A stretch of 43,659 nucleotides of DNA from an uncultured Prevotellaceae bacterium (GTDB taxonomy: Bacteria > Bacteroidota > Bacteroidia > Bacteroidales > Muribaculaceae), in contig CAMJJG010000021.1 in the NCBI GenBank assembly GCA_946406035.1, positions 1 through 43,659 on the forward strand, written 5' to 3'. Positions within the stretch are counted from its first letter, which is position 1, and every line of letters begins with the position of its first letter. The notes below the pieces were generated by a model. That model was not told the origin of the DNA. It saw only the letters and a program-made list of their open reading frames with translations, and searched no databases. Below are positions 24,198 through 30,593 of the stretch, one piece after another. Both the position numbers and the translations under genes were made by a program.

Positions 24198-24271
24198 GGT
24201 CCCTTAGCTCAATTGAATAGAGCGTTTGACTACGGATCAAAAGGTTACAGGTTTGAATCCTGTAGGGATCA
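24198..24271 (+). tRNA. tRNA-Arg (anticodon ACG)
   Basis: Complete cloverleaf: acceptor GGTCCCT/AGGGATC, D-arm GCTC-loop-GAGC, anticodon arm TTTGA-CTACGGA-TCAAA with anticodon ACG, and T-arm ACAGG-TTTGAAT-CCTGT. CCA is not encoded. It marks the change from host-like sequence to the AT-richer accessory region, and tRNA genes are common integration sites. Confidence 0.95.
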
Positions 24272-24280
24272 CTTATATAG

Positions 24281-24319
24281 ATCGCAAATGCTTGATTTTC
24301 AAGCATTTGCGATTTTTTA
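24281..24319 (+). terminator. Terminator of tRNA-Arg
   Basis: A perfect 15-bp stem, ATCGCAAATGCTTGA (24281-24295) with TCAAGCATTTGCGAT (24299-24313), a TTT loop, then TTTTT. Ten bases after the tRNA. Confidence 0.9.
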
Positions 24320-24573
24320 TTGTCATTTTGCCCCACATTTGCCCCACCAAATTATAAAGGAAACGCATATAAGAGAATCCGCAATAAGGCATTTTTAGAG
24401 TTCAACGCTACAGGTCGAGGTATTTATCTTTACAACTTGATTTTACACCATTTTTTTGTCCGAGCTTGCTCCTCAAAATCATATTTTGGCAAGGACAACC
24501 ATGTGTTAACGAAAGTTAACTCTTATTAGGCTAAGAGTTTTTATAAAACACTATTCCTTTTTGTCGATTCTCT
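24320..24573. other. Gene-free stretch after the tRNA, with short hairpins
   Basis: No convincing gene. It contains a direct repeat of TTTGCCCCAC (two copies about 24330-24350), a GTTAAC-GAAA-GTTAAC hairpin (24505-24520) and a CTCTTA/TAAGAG hairpin followed by TTTTT (24520-24541) that could stop rightward transcription. The TTTGCCCCAC pair right after a tRNA may be part of an attachment site; this is only a suggestion. Confidence 0.35.
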
Positions 24574-24614
24574 TTAAAAAAACGGGGGCCGAGAAGCAAG
24601 CTTTCGGCAACCCC
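24574..24614 (-). terminator. Terminator of the DUF6633/DUF6291 genes
   Basis: On the minus strand GGGG-TT-GCCGA and TCGGC-CCCC form a long stem around AAGCTTGCTTC, followed by GTTTTTTTAAAG. It starts about 20 bases after the last gene's stop codon. Confidence 0.8.
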
Positions 24615-24632
24615 TATTTTACATCTTGTATT

Positions 24633-25145
24633 TCATTGTCCCATCTCTTTTTTCCGCCGTTGGTACTCTTCATAGGTGATGGCGTTCTTCTTCCACTCCT
24701 CACGCTCACGATCTCTTTCCCTTTGCTCACGTTTCTCATATGCCCGGCTCCTGTCACTCAGGAAATCACGAAGGCTAAGAATGATGATGGACGGGTCGAA
24801 GGTACTGTAGAAATGGCGATATTTCGCAGAGCAGAAGTTGAAGAAGAACAGCTGCAGTTCGTCAACCTTCAGATAGCCATATTGCAGTGCGATTATCTTG
24901 ACCAGCTTCTCTGTCTGATTGATGTCCGGCATTTCCTTTATTCCCATGAACAGACATGCCTCTTGCACCTCGGCTGCAAGCCACACTTCTGCCGCTCCTT
25001 GTCCGTAGAGTTTGTTCAGCGAAATTAAAGTAGGTGAGTTGCCGAAATAGCAATCCTCGGGATCATTGCATATCTGCAGTTGTCTGTCTGGATTGATGGC
25101 GACCAAGAATTCTTTTACCGTGGGGTACTTGTTCTTAATCTTCAT
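24633..25145 (-). CDS. DUF6633-like protein of mobile elements
   Basis: The frame is open from 25328, but the ATG at 25145 (MKIKNKYPTVKEFLVAINPD, 170 residues) overlaps the upstream gene by only 11 bases and begins with conserved-looking sequence, so it is preferred. An ATG at 25265 (MKTINAVINQLKQEG) would overlap by about 130 bases. Visible features: NDPEDCYFGNSPTLISLNKLYGQGAAEVWL, a helical core (IKEMPDINQTEKLVKIIALQYGYLKVDELQLFFFNFCSAKY), and a highly charged tail (YEKREQRERDREREEWKK) likely to form a coiled coil. It resembles DUF6633 proteins, which accompany DUF6291 genes in Bacteroidales mobile DNA, possibly as replication helpers. The role is not established. Confidence 0.65.
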   Translation of the reverse strand: MKIKNKYPTVKEFLVAINPDRQLQICNDPEDCYFGNSPTLISLNKLYGQGAAEVWLAAEVQEACLFMGIKEMPDINQTEKLVKIIALQYGYLKVDELQLFFFNFCSAKYRHFYSTFDPSIIILSLRDFLSDRSRAYEKREQRERDREREEWKKNAITYEEYQRRKKEMGQ

Positions 25146-25932
25146 CAAAGTCGGCGACAGGTTCGTTTCTTGCGCCGATGAGTTTGTTTGCAAGCTGTAA
25201 GGTGGTCCGCTGGGCAGCATTCCTTCTTGCTTCAATTGATTGATCACTGCGTTGATTGTTTTCATTTTGCAGGTCGGCTGAATTGATAGGTGTCGTTTCC
25301 CATGTGCGGCAGGTGAGGAAGTTTGCAAAGTCCTTGCGATATTTTCTTTCAGGTCGTGCCCTCACATATAAGGGAACATAGGAGAAAATGGCTTTCTTAT
25401 CATCGTGTGACAGTGCGTTCCAACGTTGTCTTAGATGTTCTTGATCACCTATTGGTTTGTCATACACTTCCCAAATTTTGTCAAATGGGTATTCTTCGCC
25501 CTCTAACATTTCCACATCATTGATGATGGAAGTGTTAGTTCCATCATCAATGTTCGGATTTGGATTTTTTTTTGGATTAGGATTAGGATTAGGATTAGGA
25601 ATGCATGCGACGGGATGCGGAGGTAAACCGTCGCATGCGTTCGAATCCGATGGCATGCGTTCGTTGGTTTCCTGCTGTTTGGATGCATAGCGTTTTCTGG
25701 CGTTGGCGCTGTTCTTCAGACATTTTTCTTTATAGGCATCTCTACTGCGGTCTATCTGCGATCTGATCATCGCAAATACCGACATCATTGGACCGGCAAA
25801 TTTGGGAACAACTCCATCTTCGGCATAGTCATAAATGGCCTTGAACATCTGCCCCGCTTCTTCATCAGTAAGATAAGCGATTGCATCCCGCTGTTCCGTG
25901 AAGAGCAGAATTGTCTTTGAGTCTTTTGCCAT
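25135..25932 (-). CDS. DUF6291-domain protein, replication-initiator-like
   Basis: The frame reaches a TTG at 25953, but an AAGGAGG ribosome site lies six bases before the ATG at 25932, fixing the start (MAKDSKTILLFTEQRDAIAYLTDEEAGQMFKAIYDYAEDG) and giving about 265 residues. Such a perfect Shine-Dalgarno is unusual in Bacteroidetes and hints at acquired DNA. The N-terminal domain matches DUF6291. A low-complexity Asn-Pro linker (PNPNPNPNPKKNPNPN) leads to a C-terminal segment rich in aromatic and basic residues (YVPLYVRARPERKYRKDFANFLTCRTWE), similar to phage replication-protein tails. It lies in a three-gene minus-strand set with a helix-turn-helix protein upstream and a DUF6633-like protein downstream. 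Confidence 0.75.
   Translation of the reverse strand: MAKDSKTILLFTEQRDAIAYLTDEEAGQMFKAIYDYAEDGVVPKFAGPMMSVFAMIRSQIDRSRDAYKEKCLKNSANARKRYASKQQETNERMPSDSNACDGLPPHPVACIPNPNPNPNPKKNPNPNIDDGTNTSIINDVEMLEGEEYPFDKIWEVYDKPIGDQEHLRQRWNALSHDDKKAIFSYVPLYVRARPERKYRKDFANFLTCRTWETTPINSADLQNENNQRSDQSIEARRNAAQRTTLQLANKLIGARNEPVADFDED
25565..25600. repeat. Homopolymer plus GGATTA microsatellite inside a coding region
   Basis: Nine T (25565-25573) are followed by four GGATTA units and GGA (25574-25600). On the coding strand this gives an A9 run and the Asn-Pro repeat. Both are slippage-prone; the A9 run would cause frameshifts, and the hexamer would add or remove Asn-Pro pairs. Confidence 0.8.
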
Positions 25933-25955
25933 AAAGACCTCCTTCCTTATCAAAC

Positions 25956-26270
25956 TTAGCCATTGAGCAAAGCCATTACATCACTGTATTTGTACATGAC
26001 ATGCCTTCCACCAACTTTTCTGGAACGGAGATATCCTTGCTTGTTCCATCGCCATAGCGTGGTGTAGTTCACATGCAACAGACTCGCCGTTTCCTTACGG
26101 GTGATGAATCGCATACCTTCAGGAGCATCCATACCTGCCTCACTATCATTTTGCATTTTCTTGGTCTGAGCAGCCACAATGTTTTGTGCCATCTCATTCA
26201 CCATAGTGTCAAGGTCTGACCTCGACATCACAACCAATTGGTTGCCTAAGATTTTGTTTTCTGTATTCAT
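25956..26270 (-). CDS. Helix-turn-helix (excisionase/MerR-type) DNA-binding protein
   Basis: Protein of 104 residues. The C-terminal half (RFITRKETASLLHVNYTTLWRWNKQGYLRSRKVGGRHVMYKYSDVMALL) is a classic HTH_17 fold of excisionases and small regulators; the N-terminal 50 residues are polar and helical. The gene heads the HTH-DUF6291-DUF6633 set with 23 bases to the next start. In Bacteroidales mobile elements such proteins control excision or transcription, but no integrase lies next to this set here. Confidence 0.85.
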   Translation of the reverse strand: MNTENKILGNQLVVMSRSDLDTMVNEMAQNIVAAQTKKMQNDSEAGMDAPEGMRFITRKETASLLHVNYTTLWRWNKQGYLRSRKVGGRHVMYKYSDVMALLNG

Positions 26271-26482
26271 AATAATATATATATGTGTTAAACTTTTTGA
26301 TCTTCATTTACATGGTACTTTATGCACGGATCCTTTTGCATATCAGATTTCAAGAAGTATCGAGTCCGACAATCTTGAAACCCGAGGCACCACCACGAAA
26401 TCGAATGCAAAATTAGAGTGATGAAAGCTCCAAGAAGAAAATCGCATCAATAACCAGCCATTTCTGCCCTCACATTTCAAAA

Positions 26483-26514
26483 TTGGTTCTAACGAGGAGG
26501 GCAATTAGAACCAA
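26483..26514. repeat. Perfect 10-bp inverted repeat
   Basis: TTGGTTCTAA (26483-26492) and TTAGAACCAA (26505-26514) around the 12-base loop CGAGGAGGGCAA. No gene ends nearby on either strand, so it is not an obvious terminator. It could be a protein-binding site or a relic of the element's boundary. Confidence 0.6.
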
Positions 26515-26677
26515 CAATTCACAAAACACCTTTTATTTCTATCTCCGAAGAGTGTCAAATGATGCCACGTCTTTCGGTCTCTGTAGCGTTTTCCGTCACT
26601 AGTCCTACTTTATTAACTAAACCACACCGAGTTTGCCTCTATGTTTTAAATTACTGTGTTTCATTCTCTCAGAAAAT

Positions 26678-26732
26678 ATACCCAAATGGGTCAAAGTATC
26701 TGTCAATCAGTTAGAAGTACCCATTTGGGTAT
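26678..26732. promoter_or_regulatory. Twin palindromic operators upstream of the ThiF-like gene
   Basis: ATACCCAAATGGGT (26678-26691) and its exact reverse complement ACCCATTTGGGTAT (26719-26732). Each copy is itself a near palindrome (ACCCA-NN-TGGGT). The second copy touches the -33 TTG of the promoter at 26732, the geometry expected for repression. Confidence 0.7.
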
Positions 26733-26762
26733 TGCATCAGAATTTGGTCAGATATACTTTTG
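26732..26762 (+). promoter_or_regulatory. Promoter for the ThiF-like gene
   Basis: TTG at 26732-26734, a 20-base spacer, TACTTTTG at 26755-26762. The transcript would start near 26769, giving a short leader before the ATG at 26786. Confidence 0.75.
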
Positions 26763-26785
26763 TGGAAAAATTAATATTTAAGAAG

Positions 26786-27547
26786 ATGGAAAGATATTCA
26801 AGAAACAGAGTTTATGTTCGAGAAGAACAGCAATCAAGAATTAAGTTTTTCAAAATCATTATTGCTGGCGCTGGCATTGGTGGTGTCATCGCCGAATGTT
26901 TGCTGCGTTTTGGCTTTGAAACACTCACGATAATAGATGACGAAGTCGTAGAGGAATCAGACTTGAATCACCAGAACTATACCCATAATGATATCGGGTC
27001 ACCAAAAGTCAATGCCCTAAAAAGGCGCCTGATGGAGATTAATCCTGACGCAAATATTAGTATCATTGATGGAGCCATTGATAAAGATAATGTTGAAGGC
27101 CTGGTTAAAGGACACGACATTGCAATAAATGCATTGAAATATGACTCAGATGTACCATTCTTATTTGATGAATGGTGCCAAAAGTACAACTTGCCAGTCC
27201 TGCATCCATATAACATTGGATGGGCTGGACTTGTTTTTGTCGTCTCTCCGTCAGGGATACAGCTGAATGAGATGTTCGATGGCTCATACCGAGGTTTTGA
27301 AGTGAAGCTTGTGAAACACATCATGAATTATTACAGGTTCTGGGGTGATCCAAAGCCGTGGATTGAGCAGGTTGTGGCGACATACGAAAACGAGAATGGC
27401 TTGCAATCCCCACCCCAACTAGCAGTCGCTTCATGGCTCATCGGAGGAATTGCTACCCACTTGTGCTACAAAATTGCAGTTGGAGAAAAGTATCAAAGGT
27501 ATCCAAAGTTCTATCTGGATACAATCAAAGAAGATCAGCTGACATAA
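26786..27547 (+). CDS. ThiF/E1-like ATP-dependent adenylating enzyme (PRTRC-ThiF type)
   Basis: Protein of about 253 residues starting at MERYSRNRVYVREEQQ; earlier in-frame codons back to 26633 lie upstream of the promoter. The Rossmann nucleotide-binding motif is IIAGAGIGGVIAECLLRFG, followed by the acidic strand end IIDDEVVEESDLNHQNYTHNDIGSPKVNALK, equivalent to the D-x-D...NLNRQ...DIG block of E1 and ThiF enzymes that adenylate a ubiquitin-like C-terminus. No CxxC zinc pairs and no obvious catalytic Cys loop are seen, so it is a minimal adenylation domain. It resembles the ThiF-family members of mobile elements, such as those of PRTRC clusters. No ubiquitin-like or JAB partner lies beside it; the next gene is unrecognised. 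Confidence 0.8.
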   Translation: MERYSRNRVYVREEQQSRIKFFKIIIAGAGIGGVIAECLLRFGFETLTIIDDEVVEESDLNHQNYTHNDIGSPKVNALKRRLMEINPDANISIIDGAIDKDNVEGLVKGHDIAINALKYDSDVPFLFDEWCQKYNLPVLHPYNIGWAGLVFVVSPSGIQLNEMFDGSYRGFEVKLVKHIMNYYRFWGDPKPWIEQVVATYENENGLQSPPQLAVASWLIGGIATHLCYKIAVGEKYQRYPKFYLDTIKEDQLT

Positions 27548-27569
27548 AAGATGTATCTAGCTCTACAAT

Positions 27570-27612
27570 GCACCACTAAAGCCGGATGAGGGCATTAGTG
27601 GTGCTGATTTTT
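27570..27612 (+). terminator. Terminator of the ThiF-like gene
   Basis: GCACCACTAA (27570-27579) pairs perfectly with TTAGTGGTGC (27595-27604), followed by TGATTTTTT. Confidence 0.85.
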
Positions 27613-27657
27613 TCCAAAAAGGCTGAAAAGTAAAACAAATAAGACTTTCATAACAAC

Positions 27658-27684
27658 TTGATTCAACAAAAGGATGTAAATTTG
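27658..27684 (+). promoter_or_regulatory. Putative promoter for the gene at 27711
   Basis: TAAATTTG at 27677-27684 is a full -7 match. The nearest TTG (27658-27660) is only 16 bases away, shorter than usual. Confidence 0.5.
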
Positions 27685-27710
27685 CCACTATGTTTAATTA
27701 GATTCAGATT

Positions 27711-28571
27711 ATGGTTGAGTATTCTTTTAGTAGGTTATGTTTCAAGGCAGACGTTATTGAACCATTAAATGATGACGATATCTTTGCTGTTCATACTCCA
27801 GATGGGACTTTTCAAATGACGAAAGCGGATTTCTATCGAGTGTTTCCGAATGTTGTAGCATCTAAAAGCTATAGGGATAGTGGTATTTACCACATGAGCC
27901 ATCCACCCAGAAAAGCTTTACAGTTCCTGACAGGAACGACTGGCTTTTTGAAAGAAACGCCAGTGAAGAGTTTACCCAAAAAGGATTTAATTGGAGATGA
28001 AATCCGTGAAAAAATCAAAGAGATAGCCTTACTTTGGAAGGGATCAGAACATAACCCGTACATAGGTAATGATGTTCTAGAATCCTGGGAACAAGTGATC
28101 AATGAGTGGATTGATGACGAAGAAATGCCATTAATCATCAGAAAGGATGCAAATAAGCTCAAAGGTCAATCTTTCATCCACCCAAGTAAACGAGAAATTA
28201 TAGTTAGCGATAATACTTTCTCTATTTGGGTATGTGGTCGTGTTATGAACAACGAGACTTATACGCTCGAACAACTAAAGGAAATGCTTTTCAATAACGA
28301 AATACCAATGGTTTTCATGCAAACTGAAGATGTCAAAAATAAAGGCAAGTACACAAAACCGTTAGGTGGTTTCTCTTTGCCAGACTGGAAGGTTTGCCAT
28401 ATTGATCCAGTTGGATTCAATAGCAATAAGTCTATTGAGGAACTAGATATTTTAGCTATTAAGGAGCATTTCAAGAAGCTAGCAAGTCCGTACAATATGT
28501 TCGTTCTTCCGAAAGAGATTGGAGATTTAGGTGAAATACAGATTTTCATTGATGAGCAACGAAGAAAATAG
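27711..28571 (+). CDS. Unrecognised protein, possible HNH-like nuclease
   Basis: Protein of 286 residues with its own promoter, AT-rich codon use and no signal or membrane segment. I do not recognise a family with confidence. The N-terminal part has DDDIFAVHTPDGTFQMTKADFYRVFPNVVASKSYRDSGIYHMSHPP. The C-terminal third (LGGFSLPDWKVCHIDPVGFNSNKSIEELDILAIKEHFKKLASPYNMFVLPKEIGDLGE) has a spacing of His, Asn and Leu-Pro that recalls HNH-type endonucleases in which a CHI block is followed by NxFxLPK. That is only a hint. It follows the ThiF-like gene but is separated from it by a terminator, so the two may be independently regulated. Confidence 0.55.
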   Translation: MVEYSFSRLCFKADVIEPLNDDDIFAVHTPDGTFQMTKADFYRVFPNVVASKSYRDSGIYHMSHPPRKALQFLTGTTGFLKETPVKSLPKKDLIGDEIREKIKEIALLWKGSEHNPYIGNDVLESWEQVINEWIDDEEMPLIIRKDANKLKGQSFIHPSKREIIVSDNTFSIWVCGRVMNNETYTLEQLKEMLFNNEIPMVFMQTEDVKNKGKYTKPLGGFSLPDWKVCHIDPVGFNSNKSIEELDILAIKEHFKKLASPYNMFVLPKEIGDLGEIQIFIDEQRRK

Positions 28572-28572
28572 T

Positions 28573-28605
28573 GTCAGAAGGAGCGAGTCATTTCTGACCC
28601 GCTCC
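28573..28605 (+). terminator. Interlocked inverted repeats after the gene (terminator or H-type pseudoknot)
   Basis: GTCAGAA (28573-28579) can pair with TTCTGAC (28592-28598), and GGAGCG (28580-28585) with CGCTCC (28600-28605). The arms interleave a-b-a'-b', the geometry of an H-type pseudoknot, starting two bases after the stop codon. Either hairpin alone could act as a terminator; no T-run follows. Confidence 0.5.
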
Positions 28606-28652
28606 AGGCTATGAATGCTACATTTAAAATTGGGGTTACTGTTGCAATAGTT

Positions 28653-29045
28653 TTATTTTTTGGTCATCTTGAAGACCGTTGAAAGGTTGCTTTCATCGAG
28701 CGTTCCTTTCATCTTAACGGTCAAGGTATTTCCCTTTTTACCCTGGAGCTCATAAATGTACATCGGCTCTTGTGTTTCGGCGTAATAGGTCTTGACCTGG
28801 CCGCCCTCAATCTTATAGGAGTCTTCCATAGAGAATCCTGTAGAGCAAGTGCCGTTGGAATTGAACGTGAGCGCAGTGCCCTTGGCGATCCACCACCATT
28901 CAGGGGTACCTTGTACTTCGGTGATTTCCCATGCACCAACAATGGTTTCTTTGTCAAACTGCAGATTTGGTTCGTCATCGTTGCCGCAGGATACTAAGGC
29001 CATAGTGACAACCATCAGTGAAAAGAATAAGAATAATTTCTTCAT
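28653..29045 (-). CDS. Small lipoprotein with lipocalin-like domain
   Basis: Protein of 130 residues. MKKLFLFFSLMVVTMALVSCGNDDEP is a lipoprotein signal (lipobox LVSC, Cys 20) followed by the acidic N-D-D-E-P stretch typical of Bacteroidetes lipoprotein export to the surface. The rest (IVGAWEITEVQGTPEWWWIAKGTALTFNSNGTCSTGFSMEDSYKIEGGQVKTYY) has the G-x-W strand start and beta pattern of small lipocalin-like lipoproteins. It lies downstream of the tRNA-like element at 29094-29156. The function is unknown. Confidence 0.8.
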   Translation of the reverse strand: MKKLFLFFSLMVVTMALVSCGNDDEPNLQFDKETIVGAWEITEVQGTPEWWWIAKGTALTFNSNGTCSTGFSMEDSYKIEGGQVKTYYAETQEPMYIYELQGKKGNTLTVKMKGTLDESNLSTVFKMTKK

Positions 29046-29093
29046 GATTAAATGTATTTTGATAATGAAACATGTTAGTTATCTTCTTAAAAC

Positions 29094-29156
29094 AAGTGTG
29101 GGCGTGCAGGATTCAAACCTGCGATTGTCACTAACAACCGTCATTCACCCACACTT
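29094..29156 (-). ncRNA. tRNA-like element E (D-armless)
   Basis: On the minus strand a 9-bp terminal stem AAGTGTGGG/CCCACACTT encloses an anticodon-like arm GGTTG-TTAGTGA-CAATC (7-base loop) and a perfect T-arm GCAGG-TTTGAAT-CCTGC. Where a D-arm would be there are only about 8 unpaired bases, there is no variable loop, and ACG lies between T-arm and terminal stem. It is 63 bases, too short for a normal bacterial tRNA. It begins 3 bases after the stop codon of the 186-residue gene, so it is probably on the same transcript. Confidence 0.55.
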
Positions 29157-29158
29157 GA

Positions 29159-29719
29159 TTATTCTACGTATTCGCGGATTGATGCAAGATTGCCATTTTC
29201 ATCGAGTTCAAAGATTTGATGCTCCTTAATGTGCTTCATCATCATTGAATCTAGATGGCTAAAGAACAAGAATGAATCAATATAAGCCGACAGGACAATG
29301 CGGTTCTTTTTTGAACTGTACACATAGAAATATGCGGTTTCAAAGATGTCATTCGCCATATTTTTGAACTTGCGTCTGTCGTTGTGGATGACAGGCTCAA
29401 AGCTCAATGTGTATTTATCCTCACCATTGTCAACGGTAACAGAAGCTGAACCACAGCACCAAGTGAGGTTGATATATAGGAGCCATTCGTGAAGATAAGA
29501 CAGGGCCAAGTTCTCATCAGTCATAGGAATATGGAGCGTTTTCGACTTGCGTTTTTTGACCTCTTCGTAATCAACATGAATGACCATCACCGATTGTTCG
29601 CCCTCCAGTTTCTTAAATCTAATACTTATATGATCAGTTGTTATGGGCTGTTGAAGGGCTATCTCTTGCAATAGCCGCGCTCTCTCGCTATACCAGTTTC
29701 TTATTCTCATATGATTCAT
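29159..29719 (-). CDS. Unrecognised protein of the tRNA-like-array operon
   Basis: Protein of 186 residues, soluble, with mixed alpha/beta character (HISIRFKKLEGEQSVMVIHVDYEEV, YLHEWLLYINLTWCCGSASVTVDNGEDKYTLSFEP, NDIFETAYFYVYSSKKNRIVLSAYIDSFLFF). I recognise no family. The start codon overlaps the previous gene's stop by 4 bases (ATGA), indicating translational coupling, and a tRNA-like element follows immediately after the stop. AT-rich codon use matches the island rather than the host-like part of the window. Confidence 0.65.
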   Translation of the reverse strand: MNHMRIRNWYSERARLLQEIALQQPITTDHISIRFKKLEGEQSVMVIHVDYEEVKKRKSKTLHIPMTDENLALSYLHEWLLYINLTWCCGSASVTVDNGEDKYTLSFEPVIHNDRRKFKNMANDIFETAYFYVYSSKKNRIVLSAYIDSFLFFSHLDSMMMKHIKEHQIFELDENGNLASIREYVE

Positions 29720-29985
29720 TGGTTTAATGATTTAATTTTGATGACGCGATCTTCGTCAACAACCTGCAACTTGTTTTGGTTGTCCAACGGAATCCAAACA
29801 AGTTCCTTAACGGAGCCATCAACGCTTGGTGCCACTTTGGGGACAATCATATCTTGCTTGTTATATTGGCTGGCATATAAGAACTTGCGCCAAACATCCC
29901 AACTCATATCCACGATGAATAAGCCTGGTCTTACTGCCTTGTAGTAAATCAAGCTGATGGCTACTCTTACTATCCTTTCTTTCAT
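29716..29985 (-). CDS. Small protein, paralog of the gene at 29997-30287
   Basis: Protein of 89 residues. It aligns end to end with its upstream neighbour: RIVRVAISLIYY against RKVRIAVSLIYK, FIVDMSWDVWRKF against DIVDLSWDLWHKF, VWIPLDNQNKLQVVDEDRVIKI against TWIKLDSPEILKVVSEDGIITV. The pattern (beta strand, Trp-rich helix, two beta strands) suggests a small alpha/beta fold. I do not recognise the family. It lies in a tightly packed minus-strand set (11 bases after one gene, 4-base overlap with the next). Confidence 0.65.
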   Translation of the reverse strand: MKERIVRVAISLIYYKAVRPGLFIVDMSWDVWRKFLYASQYNKQDMIVPKVAPSVDGSVKELVWIPLDNQNKLQVVDEDRVIKIKSLNQ

Positions 29986-29996
29986 TCTATGATGGT

Positions 29997-30287
29997 TTAT
30001 TCTGTTACTGTTATGATGCCGTCTTCTGAGACGACCTTAAGTATTTCTGGACTATCAAGCTTAATCCATGTAACCTGATCGAGGCAATCTTGAAAGTGCG
30101 GCCTATTGACGAATTTAAGTGCCATCTTTTTTCGCTCTTTTTCGTTTGCAAATCTGAACTTGTGCCACAAATCCCAACTCAAATCAACGATATCGCACGT
30201 TGGCTTTAACAGTCTCTTGTAGATCAGGCTGACTGCAATTCTTACTTTCCTGTCTTCTATCTTTTGATATGAAACCACGTCTTCCAT
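29997..30287 (-). CDS. Small protein, paralog of the gene at 29716-29985
   Basis: The frame extends to 30329, but that would run into tRNA-like element D. The ATG at 30287 (MEDVVSYQKIEDRKVRIAVSLIYKRL) lies 32 bases after that element and gives 96 residues. It shares the VDLSWDLWHKF and TWIKLD blocks with its neighbour, so the pair arose by tandem duplication. It is the first protein gene after the four-element tRNA-like array and presumably on the same transcript. Function unknown; RNA binding is a speculation based only on location. Confidence 0.65.
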   Translation of the reverse strand: MEDVVSYQKIEDRKVRIAVSLIYKRLLKPTCDIVDLSWDLWHKFRFANEKERKKMALKFVNRPHFQDCLDQVTWIKLDSPEILKVVSEDGIITVTE

Positions 30288-30319
30288 TTGATATGTAATT
30301 ATTTGGTAAGCTACAAATT

Positions 30320-30415
30320 GTGTGAGCAAGCGGGGTTATCGAGTCACCCTCATATCAATGCCATTGCTGGCATTGCCGCTCCGTCCCAACTATCATGCGC
30401 TCTACTCGCTCACAC
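30320..30415 (-). ncRNA. tRNA-like element D
   Basis: A 96-base cloverleaf-like element on the minus strand. The terminal stem GTGTGAGCGAG/CTTGCTCACAC has 11 bp with one wobble. It also has a weak D-like arm (CGC/GCG), a strong central arm CAATGCC-AGCAAT-GGCATTG, and a T-like arm GGGT-GACTCGATA-ACCC. The terminal stem is longer than the 7 bp of a canonical tRNA and CG separates it from the T-arm. The central loop has no canonical 7-base anticodon with U33. Confidence 0.55.
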
Positions 30416-30428
30416 TGCTAATATTTAT

Positions 30429-30514
30429 GGTGGGCAGGTGATGGAGTTGAACCATTCCCCTCCCTCATATTTGAGGGACCGCCGTTCCACACATCGCGGG
30501 TCTGCCTGCCCACC
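30429..30514 (-). ncRNA. tRNA-like element C
   Basis: An 86-base element on the minus strand. It has a perfect 10-bp terminal stem GGTGGGCAGG/CCTGCCCACC, a D-like arm CCGC/GCGG around a 13-base loop containing GTGTGGAA, a central arm TCCCTC-AAATAT-GAGGGA, and a T-arm ATGG-TTCAACT-CCAT with a canonical-looking T-loop. Fourteen bases separate it from element D and sixteen from element B. Confidence 0.6.
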
Positions 30515-30530
30515 TTGTTTCTTTCAAAAT

Positions 30531-30588
30531 GCTCCGACTCACATAGGTCGCTTGACAGTTCAACCGGGGCTCCCATCCCAGTCGGAGC
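30531..30588 (-). ncRNA. tRNA-like element B (minimal)
   Basis: A 58-base element with a perfect 9-bp terminal stem GCTCCGACT/AGTCGGAGC. Inside is a small TTGA-ACTG-TCAA hairpin and a GGG/CCC pairing, but no convincing T-arm. It is grouped with the others because it sits in the same tandem array, five bases after element A, with the same style of long terminal stem. It may be a degenerate copy. Confidence 0.45.
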
Positions 30589-30593
30589 GAAAA

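Larger units (their letters stand above)
26271..26785. other. Divergent intergenic region
   Basis: About 515 bases between the leftward HTH gene and the rightward ThiF-like gene. It holds an inverted repeat TTTCAAGA/TCTTGAAA near 26350-26380, a perfect 10-bp hairpin at 26483-26514, two operator-like palindromes and a promoter (listed separately). No gene is evident. Confidence 0.6.
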
